Shown in pieces: positions 55,608 through 64,000 of a stretch of DNA of 64,000 nucleotides (within the stretch, counting starts at the first letter, position 1; each line of letters begins with the position of its first letter). The notes under the pieces are model-generated. The model saw nothing but the letters and a program-made list of their open reading frames with translations. It ran no database searches and was not told where the DNA came from. Origin of the DNA: Adiantum capillus-veneris (taxonomy: Eukaryota > Streptophyta > Polypodiopsida > Polypodiales > Pteridaceae); the NCBI GenBank assembly GCA_014529385.2, contig CM043950.1, positions 150,658,945 to 150,722,944 on the forward strand, read 5' to 3'. Both the position numbers and the translations under genes were made by a program.

Positions 55608-57450
55608 CTAGGCCTCGACGAGTGAGGCATCATCGATAAGATCTTGCACCGTATCATCGTCTATCTCTAATTGCAAACATAACTCTATCCCAACTCGTTC
55701 TGGTAGATTGTCTTCATCCATTGCATCTTCATCTACAAGTGTCAATTCTGGCTCGTCTACGTCATCCCTCGTATATCTGTCAGCTTCCTCTGCCATACCT
55801 TCGTCCATCTCATCTAATGTCACAGTAGTATGGACGTCGTCTGACTGACTTTCCTCTAGGAGATCTTGCCCTTCAAATACTTGTTTATTTCTTGGAGCAA
55901 CCTGAACCACAAACCACCATTGTTGCTCTCGAGGGTCCGATACAAAGACCACTTGCTCGCAATGTTCGGGGAGAGCAAATGTGTCGCTGGCATCTGTCCA
56001 AATCTTTGTAGAATCTATTTGCACAAGTTTGTTTCCATCTCTGCGTACCGTTGCATTGTGACCAGAAGTAATCACCTTGAACCACTTCACATCCAACAAA
56101 AACATCTCAAACCGCCTGAAGCTTCTCCGTATCCTGACCAATCATGCATAGTCCACATAAGAAGTCCATGGATCCTTGCATGCTGTTGTCCTACTGGTTC
56201 AACCGCATCTGCTATGTCGATCCCATGCCATAACTCCTGGAGCTTGTCAACTAGTGGAGCTAGATAAACATCCATGTTTTTTGCCTTGAACTTACCAGGT
56301 ACAATCACGCTTAATATCAAATGACCCTTCTTGATGGCAAGCCACGGCGGGAGGTTGTAATTGATAAGGCACACAGGCCAAGTGCTCCATGACGAGCTTC
56401 TCAAGCCAAATGGATTGACTCCATCCATTGCCATGCCCAAACGCAAATTGCGTGGTTCACTCTTAAAATGTGGCCAGGTATCTTCAATGTGCCTCCAAGC
56501 CTTTGAATCAGCGGGCACCCTAAATGTTGCGTCAGTGGATCTATTCATAGAATGCCACCGCATCAACTTTCCCATGGAACCACAACAAAACATGCTTTTT
56601 ATCCTAGGAATAATAGGGAAATTCCGCAACACTTTAGCTGGCACTGTCTCGCCAACTGCATCTTGTTTGTAGCCCATTGCTCCGCACTTAGGACACGATA
56701 GACAATCTGTGAATTCATTGCGAAAAAGAATGCAATCATTTGGACATGCATGAATCTTGTTGTAGTCCAAGCCAATTGAGGTCAGAAGCTGCTTTGCGTC
56801 TGGCATGGAGGGGGGCATTTCATTGCCAGCCGGGAGAAGTTGCTCCCGCAATAACCTGTTTAAGCCACATTAAATTAAAAAGCTCTTCGAGCACATCACC
56901 GTTGCAATCAGAAAATCTCTTTTGTAAATTACGTACCTAAACAAAGAAGTGACGCTTGCATCTGACCACCCGTACACTGACTGAAGATTCAAAAACGCCA
57001 GACAAGTACGAAGCACATATATTTTGGCGCCTTCATAGATTGGTTGACGTGCCAACTTCCTCAACATGTCTTCAGGAGATAGGCGCACGGCTTCTGGTGT
57101 TGCTTCGTTCGCGTTCTCCTCGCTTGTCTGGAAGAAGGCATCCAGCATCTTCTCCATGCCGTCGTCTTCTGTCTGTAAGCCCTTTTTTTTGCTTCCATCT
57201 GTGGCTCTATATTGGTCGGACCTTCACGCATAATCTTTTTTCTCTCTCTCTCATATGTAGGTGCTATGTCGCAGAAATCAATGCCCGTTCCGTAGGAGTC
57301 GTATCGTAGATTTTGTACAGTTTCTCTAGCAAACTCTCCGTACTTGTGCACATGCTCATTACATATCCTACGCTTGCGCAGGATTTGATACTTGCAGAGC
57401 GTGCACAAGCATGCAATCTTTTCCTTCATGTTAGTTGATGATGTTGCCAT
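55608..57450 (-). pseudogene. CACTA tnp2-type transposase, internally deleted
   Basis: Frame 57450-57190 has the transposase-associated Cys-rich start (CLCTLCKYQILRKRRI). A frameshift follows at an 8-base A run (57181-57190), then frame 57157: LSPEDMLRKLARQPIY and YGWSDASVTSLFR. A spliceable intron lies at 56936-56856 (GTACGT...AAACAG). The core from 56855: LTSIGLDYNKIHACPNDC, CPKCGAMGYK, RNLRLGMAMDGVNPFG, SSWSTWPVCLINYNLPPWL and MDVYLAPLVDKLQELW. It then breaks at WTMHDWSGYGEASG and jumps (56150-56110) to the C-terminal part 56141-55608: DVKWFKVITSGHN, FVSDPREQQWWFVVQV and an acidic tail. The transposase would cut the element ends; this copy lacks the middle. Confidence 0.85.
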
Positions 57451-57821
57451 CTACAATGATTATGAATGTTGTTTTAATATATATATATATACTCCTCACA
57501 ATGTAAACTACCTCGCATTCTCTAGTCTTGCCCAATCTCCGTACACCTCGGTCCAGAGGTGTACGGAGATCAGGACCACCGGGTCAAAATCTCATCTTTA
57601 TTGGTCAAATCCTATATGGGTAGACACATACGTGCACTCCCAGGTGTACATGGCAATGCATGTAGCAGGCAAAACCCCTTTGCCTCTTTTAGTTCCATAG
57701 TTTCTTTTTTGTCTACGTACCCTATCTCTCGTTCTTTCTCTCTCGATCTCGCTCTCGCTATCTCTCTTTCTCTCTCTATTTTCCTATTTTTCTATCTCTC
57801 TCTCTATCTCGCTCTCCACTT

Positions 57822-57823
57822 CC

Positions 57824-57902
<79 letters not shown>
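57822..57902. repeat. CT then AT microsatellite
   Basis: CT repeats to 57858 followed by about 22 AT repeats (57859-57902), with further CT-rich sequence to 57980. The open frame 57559-58005 is due to it. Confidence 0.9.
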
Positions 57903-57905
<3 letters not shown>

Positions 57906-57999
57906 TTCTCTATCTCTCTATTTCCTCTCTCTCTCTCTCTACTTACCTCTCTCTCTCTCTCGCTCTCTACTTCCCTATCTCTCTACTGATCGAATGAGC

Positions 58000-58360
58000 G
58001 ATTGAGCTAGGGAGATCTAGACGCCCACGACTGCGGAGGACTACACAACATCGACAGAGGCTACATCAGAGGATCTAGCTAGGTCACTTTGGCTCGACAT
58101 GCACAACGCCCGGTCAGACTACTGACCATGGAGGAGATTGATGAGATCCGCCAGCGACAGATGCTAGATCTCCTATGATCTACCTATCCCAGCTAGCTGG
58201 TTTAGCCGTTTAGTCCACACCCAGCAGTTTAGGATTCCATAATATTTTATTTTGTCATCTTCTTACTCTGACTTTGTATCAGATCCATCACATTGTAACT
58301 TTCTTGTCTCATGTCTCATAGGTCACTTTGGCCTTTCGAAGACGTTAATATAACATTTCA
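58000..58360 (+). other. Possible LINE 3' end inside the CACTA element
   Basis: GTCTCATAGGTCACTTTGGCC and GACGTTAATATAAC (58310-58352) resemble the 3' end of the LINE at 26945-27173, read on the plus strand. Upstream TGACCATGGAGGAGATTGATGAG could be a coding tail. Support is weak. Confidence 0.3.
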
Positions 58361-58415
58361 TTTCATTTCTCTCTTTAATTTTTTTTCTTTAATTTTAATT
58401 TCCTAAGCATACATT

Positions 58416-58455
58416 AATTCTCTCTCTCTCTCTCTCATTACCTACACACACACAC

Positions 58456-58509
<54 letters not shown>

Positions 58510-58663
58510 TACACACACACACACACACCTCTCTCTCTCTCTCTTTCCTACACACACACACACCGCTCTCTCTCTCTCTCTATTTCCTACACACACACAC
58601 ACACACACACACACTCTCTCTCTCTTTCCTACACACACATACATGCACACACACACACACACT

Positions 58664-58716
<53 letters not shown>

Positions 58717-58757
58717 TACACACACACATACAATGTAGAGAGAGAGAGAGGGAGGGG

Positions 58758-58804
<47 letters not shown>
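58416..58804. repeat. CT/AC microsatellite cluster and 45-base G homopolymer
   Basis: Alternating CT and AC runs (58416-58735), then GA, then G at 58760-58804. The Pro-rich and Arg/Glu-rich frames here (58438-59054) come from these repeats. The G run may be an assembly artefact in length. Confidence 0.9.
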
Positions 58805-58805
<1 letters not shown>

Positions 58806-58901
58806 GATGGACATAATACCTGCACAGCAGGTTTCGGCCAAGATATGAGCAGGTGAAAATGGCCCCTGCGCGCAGGTTTCGTTTTTTTCCCCCAATTTTT
58901 T

Positions 58902-59045
58902 TTGCGTCGCTATATGCGTGGATATACGCGTCGATATACGCGTGGCAAATAAAGCCTTTCCATGAGTATATCGACACACACTGCGACGCGTATAGCGACA
59001 GACGCTAATTACGTCGATATACACGTGGAAAAGCATGGTCGTCGA
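58902..59045. repeat. CACTA subterminal repeats, right end
   Basis: GCGTCGCTATATGCGT, GCGTCGATATACGCG, GCGACGCGTATAGCGAC and similar units, matching the left-end repeats in both orientations. Confidence 0.75.
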
Positions 59046-59071
59046 TATCTTCATGTAGTGTTGTAGTGAAA

Positions 59072-60160
59072 ATTACTCCAATTAAGGAGCAACCGCAAGT
59101 CTCTAATCCAAGAGCCTGCCAAAAATGCCTCCCCTTGAACAATGTCAACAAGTCTAGAACCAAGATAACCCAAGCTTATCCGAATGTGACTCCATTCCAA
59201 GATAAAATTTTGACTTCATCACTTCCATCAATTGTCCATCCTTCTACCTTCGTCTTCGTCTTCCATCTTCAGTGACTTTCCATTCGTTATGATTAGCTTT
59301 CCAATGAGATTTATTGAATGAAAATGCAAATCTAAATAACAGTAATGTAAAATGAAATGATGAACTAATACGACTACAATTCCTCCCCTTGAAGGCCAAT
59401 CTCGCTTTTGACTGTTCTCTTTTGTGTGTGCATAGTCGAGCTCAAGCATGCATCACTTGTTCCTTCTAATGACAAGAGATTTGACATACATTTTGTTCCT
59501 CTCACTTTTCCCATTATGTGCTATGGAGCGGTCTTAGATCTTGGTTTTTATGTCAAGGCTAGTATCTGAACTCCACACAAGCACAATACAGATAGACACA
59601 TCTTTATTGTGATAGATTTTAAAAGCATACATTGCAAAAGGATGGTGCCCAATGATGCTTCACTAGGTTTGAGAAGATTGAGTTTGAGTGTAAAAAGGCT
59701 CTAAAATAAACGTTTCAGACTTCTAGAAAATCTTTCTTATTATAAAATTCGAGCAATGACACCCTTGTGAGAAAGATAGCCCCAATCTTGGTGTGAGTGA
59801 CCTGCTTGCTAACAGAGCACTATGGAAAATAGTGGGAATGGGCTCTAGTTTGTTTGCACTAACTATGTGCAGGAATAGCTCTAAACAGAAAAAAGGGTGT
59901 TTTTAATAATTGATGTGTCTCAAGCACGGCTTGTAACTATAAGTAATGACAAGTGGTGCCCACGTGAAGACGGTAAGCAGGTGAGGGCGGGGCCGTCTAT
60001 GAGCATGGCAAGAGCAAAGGTCGACTGGTGAGCAGGGACTTCAGGTTGCAAGCAGGTGTGGGCATGAGAGCAGGTAGATCTGACACATGAGTTGGGTTGG
60101 GTTCATTTTTTGAGGACTTTAATGATATATTGTGTGGAGCTTGACTTATTAGCACAATGA
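59072..60160 (-). other. Non-coding interior of a G-like retroelement
   Basis: With the CACTA removed, 53374-53495 joins 59069 onward and shows, on the minus strand, CTCTTGGATTAGAG and CTCCTAGATTGGAGTG repeats like those before the 3' LTR of G. No coding motif is seen to 60160. Together with the LTR and primer site at 60704-61102 this suggests a non-autonomous LTR element about 1.8 kb inside. Confidence 0.45.
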
Positions 60161-60231
60161 GGGTGTAGCTTAATTGGTAGAGTGTAATCTTGGGATAGTT
60201 GCCCAGGTTCAAGACCTGTAGTCTGCACTTA
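60161..60231 (+). tRNA. tRNA-like sequence, probably pseudogene or SINE head
   Basis: It has an A box TAGCTTAATTGG (60166-60177) and a B box GGTTCAAGACC (60206-60216). GGGTGTA (60161-60167) can pair with TGCACTT (60224-60230) using wobbles, and the anticodon loop TTGGGAT would give GGG (Pro). But the anticodon stem has a mismatch and four bases too many stand between T stem and acceptor stem. So it is likely a decayed tRNA copy, not a working gene. Confidence 0.4.
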
Positions 60232-60539
60232 CGTTTATTGATGTCCGTCAAGAACATACACACCCAATAATAGATAATTGATTAGTGGTGCTAAAGACAT
60301 CTAAACTCGGAGCTTGAGAGCTCTATTGAGAGCTGGAGAAGAGGAGAATAACACTAAAGCAAGGGATTATGAAAGGAAAACTCCTACTCTTAATGCTTAT
60401 CTTCCTTCATTGACTAAATAATGTGGGTAGTGGAACATTCTCAAAGGGGTACATATCCCATCATTCATAAGCCCCCAAAAAGAGATTAGTCTAGCTCTAT
60501 TATGCAATGAAAAGGAAAATTAGTTGAAAACCACAATTA

Positions 60540-60628
<89 letters not shown>
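60540..60628. repeat. TG then AG microsatellite
   Basis: About 28 TG repeats (60540-60596) and 16 AG repeats (60597-60628). Confidence 0.92.
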
Positions 60629-60630
<2 letters not shown>

Positions 60631-60703
60631 AATGTGACCTAGCATAGTGAAATGATTGTGCCTAAGATCTACAATGTGATTAAGAGATACTAATCATTAG
60701 CAA

Positions 60704-60715
60704 GCTTTGATACCA
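60704..60715 (-). promoter_or_regulatory. Primer-site-like sequence
   Basis: Minus strand TGGTATCAAAGC, one base from the initiator tRNA-Met complement, two bases past the LTR end at 60718. It makes the neighbouring LTR a 5' LTR of an element reading to the left. Confidence 0.65.
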
Positions 60716-60717
60716 AT

Positions 60718-61102
60718 TGATAGGATTAAGAAGGATAAGAGAGAGAGTAATTCATGTGAATATCATGCTAATGACAATGCAAATTACACAATGGAAATTG
60801 GAGTAGAGTGTGGACACAAAATTGATAATTGGATTGCATAAAAGTGGGCACCTAGCATCATACATGACATCATATGGAAGCTCCAAATTATCTCGATCCA
60901 CTTGAGAACTCATGGCTGACCTTTCAAGCTACTTTAGGGACCTCTTAACTATCTTTTGGTGAGTCCACAACGTCTAGTAATGGTCCCCATGGGTACCCCA
61001 CCCCTTAGATGCCTTTTCCACATGGTCCTATGCCACTTGTGCATCCTAGTAGTAAAAAGAGGTATTACACACAAGCATAGGCTAAATCCCATAACCCTAA
61101 CA
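60718..61102 (-). repeat. Copia-type LTR
   Basis: 385 bp, minus strand TGTTAGGGTTATGGG at 61102 to CTTAATCCTATCA at 60718. Its start resembles 53248-53373. To its right is copia RNase H text ending in GGAGGGTCT, purine-rich enough to be a polypurine tract, although RNase H is not complete. Confidence 0.6.
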
Positions 61103-61531
61103 AGACCCTCCAAAAAATATAAATACATAGCCAAATGTAGACCTCCTATTGTCTACATTCTTTGCATAGTCCATATCCATGTATCTGACAACAGATGCAT
61201 CACTATTCTTAAAGCTTTAACACTTGCTTGTTGTACCTTTCAAGTATTTGAGGATATACTTCACTGGTTCTCAATGTTTCTTGCCAAGATTTCCATATAG
61301 AAATTCACAATTCCCATTGCAAACTCAATATTCGGCCTTGTTGCCACCATTGCATACATCAGACTACCAATTGTTGAGGAATATGCCACCTTTGCCATTT
61401 CTTCCTTTTGAGCATCCGACTTAGGAGAATCTTCTTTGTTAAGCTCAATGTATGTTGGCAAAGTGGTACTCAATGCCTTCCCCCATGCATATTGTAATGG
61501 TGCAAAACCTTTTGAATGTGTGCTTCCTAAT
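61103..61531 (-). pseudogene. Copia reverse transcriptase end and partial RNase H
   Basis: Minus strand: EAHIQKVLHHYNMHG-like start at about 61528, KALSTTLPTYIEL, SPKSDAQKEEMAKVAYSST, IGSLMYAMVATRP, then HWEPVKYILKYLKGT, VVRYMDMDYAKNVDNRRST and FGYVFIF before it ends at the LTR. It continues the polymerase of 62877-63864, from which element M separates it. RNase H is cut short. Confidence 0.82.
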
Positions 61532-61533
61532 TA

Positions 61534-62874
61534 GCACTAGAATGGTAACAGGACACTTTTATGTCCTTGGACATTTTTGTGTCCTGTTAAGTGACCATTT
61601 TGCTTGAATTGTTTGAAGAGTATGAAAATGAATTTCTAGGTGCTATATATCCACAAAGTTGCCTTATGAGCTGAAAAAAACTTAGCATTTTTTTTGGAGT
61701 ATCGATCTCACCATTAACCTTACTCTTGCACAACATTTTTGAACCTAAACTGTGTGAAAAAACGGATCCTGTTCTTGGCTTTTTTTCAATTTTTGGCAGC
61801 TATACCACTCTAAACTTTATGTTTGTGAGGTTTAGATGGCTAGAGGTTAGGCCTTCATAGTTCTCAACATGTTTTGATGCTTGTAGGGAGAGCTAAGTGT
61901 TAAAATTGTGAGTTATGACCAATTTACAAGAATGGCATAATCTTGTTTTTTGACCAAAATTAGCACTTTTATGATTTTTTTGGTGGCTTTCTTGATATCC
62001 AAATTCAATTTTGATTGTGTAAGTGTAATGTATAACATAAAGCTAATCTTTCTTGAGTTTTGGGGGACCTAATATGCTATATAGCATAGTATATGATGAT
62101 GGTTGAGTTTTTTGATTGCTGAAGAATACGATACATTCTAGAGTAGCAAGTATAACTTTCTCAATATTGCTAGTTTCTTACGCCAATTGTGTGTATTTTG
62201 TAGGTAGTGACCATATCTAATCATGGACTACAAACTTGGCTAGATATTGAGTAGTTTCTATGGGTTTCTAGAGGTCATAATGGTAAACCCAGTTTTTTCA
62301 TGTTTGCTGTATTTAGCACTTTATCATTGCCCCCAAGGTTCCAATTGTAAGAGATCCATTATCCTTTTGACATTCTCCATGGCTCCTTTTGAATCCAAAG
62401 GCCCAAAGGGAACTAAGAAAACATGTATATAGTATCTGTATTGAGCGTGACTATAGAAACTTTGATAATAGGTCCGCAGAATGGCAAAAATGCAACTTTT
62501 TTGTACCTATTGTTTTTGCCCAAAAAAACATTAGTGAGGTAAAAGCAACCATATGTTTTGGTCACCAACCCATTGAAGTTAACGATGCATTTTATCTCAG
62601 GTCCTACAAAAATCCCCACTCTTATTTATATGCAATCAACCGTAAGAAATTGCTGTTTTGGGCAAAATGCACTGGTCCATCAACTTTGGAGGCTTGTAGT
62701 GACCAAGGGATGAGAAAAATTACAAGTTTCTCATTTTTTCCATATGTATTAGTTATTGAACTATAAGCTCATGAAAGTATTTTTCAAAATGAGTGGATCT
62801 ACTATGGTTTTGGATTTTTTTCCCAAAACCCTGAAAGGACACTTTTATGTCCTTTTAGGTTACCATTCTAGTGC
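61534..62874. mobile_element. Element M: 1.34-kb inverted-repeat transposon in copia, TA target
   Basis: The left end GCACTAGAATGGTAAC (61534-61549) is the exact reverse complement of the right end (62859-62874). Just inside both ends is the sequence GGACATAAAAGTGTCC or its near complement. TA stands on both sides, as for Tc1/mariner-like elements; TTA/TAA could also be read. Removing it rejoins copia polymerase in order. It has no recognisable transposase. The longest frame (62389-62766 plus, 125 codons) matches nothing known to me. Confidence 0.8.
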
Positions 62875-62876
62875 TA

Positions 62877-63864
62877 AGACAACGTAAGAATCTTTTTATT
62901 CATGTTATGTTTAATGCGCATATCAAGAAAGTAACTAGCTTTTTCCAAATCCTTCATAGCAAAGTTTTGACTCAACATCTACCATGTCATTGACATACAA
63001 AAGGAGAATAAGCAATGAACCATCCCTGAATTTTCTCGTGTATAAGTAGTAATGCACTTTACTTCTCTTATAAGCATGGGACTGCATGAATGTATCAAAC
63101 TTTTGATACCATTGACTGGATCCTTTCCACAATCCATAAAGATCCTTCCTTCAATTTGCATACTAAGTGCTCCCTACCTTTAACTACAAACCATTGTTGC
63201 ATATATACATCATCATGGAGAGATCTCCACGAAGGAAAGCAGTCTTCACAGCCTTTTGGACCAATTCCAAATCCTTAGTAGCTATTAATCCAAGCACAAT
63301 GCGCAAGGTAGTCAGCTTGACCATATACATAAAGATCTCATCAGAATCAATGTCTTTTTGTTATGCAAATTTGTTAAAAACTAATCTAGCCTTGTACTTA
63401 AGCATGGCATCTCTGGATGTACTCTTTAGCTTGCAAACCCATTTGCGAGGTGAAGACTTATTTTCAGTGGAAAATTTCACAGAGTGCCAAGTTCCTTCGG
63501 TCACAATTGAGTCATACTGAAATTGCATAGCTTGCTTCCACTTCAACTTGTCACATATTTGCATGGTTTCTTGGTAGCAAGATGGTTCACCACAATCATT
63601 CAACATAATACAATCAACGCCTGGCTGAAATCGATCAAGTGGATGCAAAGCTCTCATAAAATGTCTCAGTGCTTGAACACTATTTTTTGTTTGTTCATGA
63701 GCATTGCTAGTGGAAGGCAGATCACTAGACTTTTTAGTCTGTACTATTTTAGAGGTAACAAAATTGACTCTTTTGTACTCAATTTTCTTAAGAGGTTGTC
63801 TATGCATCTTTGATTCATTGAATACCAAATTAAAAATTTTAAGTTTTGGGTGACATAAATGCAT
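62877..63864 (-). pseudogene. Copia reverse transcriptase, first part
   Basis: Minus frame 63864-63361 ends the integrase-polymerase linker (LPSTSNAHEQTKN) and starts polymerase: KWKQAMQFQYDSIVTEGTWH, RKWVCKLKSTS and KYKARLVFNKF. After gaps frame 63132-62935 gives SSQWYQKFDTFMQSHAYKRS, LYTRKFRDGSLLILLLYVND (YVDD catalytic box changed to YVND), and KASYFLDMRIK follows up to element M. The Asp-to-Asn change alone would abolish activity. Confidence 0.85.
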
Positions 63865-64000
63865 TAGGAGATTTTGGAGGTCTTTTAGAGAGGGCCATAT
63901 TAAAGAGAGAGAAAACGCGTGTCAAATGAGCAGCAACGCTACATAATGTAGAAAATACATGAATATAAGTCAAGAAACAAGAAAAAACATTCTAAAATTC
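63865..64000 (-). other. Copia linker region, cut by window end
   Basis: AT-rich continuation on the minus strand, upstream of the copia polymerase. No clear motif before the window edge. Confidence 0.4.

Larger units (their letters stand above)
53496..59068 (-). mobile_element. CACTA (En/Spm) transposon with deleted transposase
   Basis: 5,573 bp starting CACTACAACAAAAAAAGG and ending TTGTAGTG, inverted to each other, with AAA on both sides (53493-53495 and 59069-59071), the 3-base duplication typical of CACTA. Subterminal repeats of GCGTCGATAT and GCGTCGCTAT type fill 53519-53645 and 58902-59045. Inside are a tnp2-type transposase and a tnpA-like gene, both on the minus strand. It was inserted in the 3' region of a G-like retroelement. 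It lacks the middle of the transposase, so it depends on other copies. Confidence 0.92.

Noticed and set aside
58438-59054. Frames rich in Pro or in Arg-Glu repeats
   Set aside because: They are translations of CT, GA, AC and G simple repeats inside the CACTA element.
62389-62766. Transposase of element M
   Set aside because: The 125-codon frame has no DDE/D or helix-turn-helix pattern I can recognise.

Overview
The window is nuclear DNA of a land plant, probably one with a large, repeat-rich genome. A fern or other non-seed plant is my guess, but nothing here fixes the taxon. The plant signs are LTR retroelements primed by initiator tRNA-Met (TGGTATCAGAGC primer sites), Ty3/gypsy elements with a C-terminal chromodomain, a CACTA element with a tnp2-type transposase, and three exons of a pterin-aldehyde-reductase-like gene. 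I see no bacterial operon, rRNA, CRISPR array or clearly complete host gene. Almost every coding stretch is a decayed transposable-element remnant.

Layout. At 1-3134 lies a chromodomain gypsy element (E1) reduced to two LTRs and a stub body. At 3135-8530 are LINE reverse transcriptase fragments, a reverse-strand E-type LTR and a D-type LTR with primer site. At 9334-16789 is a solo LTR (C, target duplication GAGGG) split by a reverse-strand gypsy element (A1, 10109-16599), which itself carries solo LTR B1 (CATAC). At 16790-20275 are gypsy and copia scraps and unassigned reading frames. At 20581-21390 are the three reductase-like exons on the minus strand. At 22112-25715 is a foldback repeat interrupted by a non-autonomous LTR element (G, duplication TGGTT) that carries a 339-bp hAT-like MITE (CTTGGATT). 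At 27000-28940 is a LINE reverse transcriptase ending in a CT tail.

The centre, 30331-47996, is a block of family A chromodomain gypsy copies. Two reverse-strand copies (A3 and A4) share one LTR. A plus-strand, full-length copy (A2, 30855-40482, duplication CCTCC) sits inside A4. Solo LTRs F (GTTCT) and B2 (GGAGT) sit inside A2, and B3 (TATGT) sits inside the shared LTR. A3 lies against a copia remnant, which is fused to a LINE endonuclease remnant (48003-49545).

The right part holds a 430-bp tandem duplication, a CACTA element with intact ends (53496-59068, duplication AAA) but a deleted transposase, a tRNA-like sequence, a copia LTR, and a copia polymerase (61103-63864) split by a 1.34-kb terminal-inverted-repeat element flanked by TA.

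The genes do not form a pathway. The content of interest is the order of insertions, which can be read from intact target-site duplications, and some family-specific oddities: a protease Asp-Gly-Gly-Ala site, an FFDD polymerase motif, a stop codon shared inside two chromodomains, and a GC-rich block shared by otherwise different LTRs.
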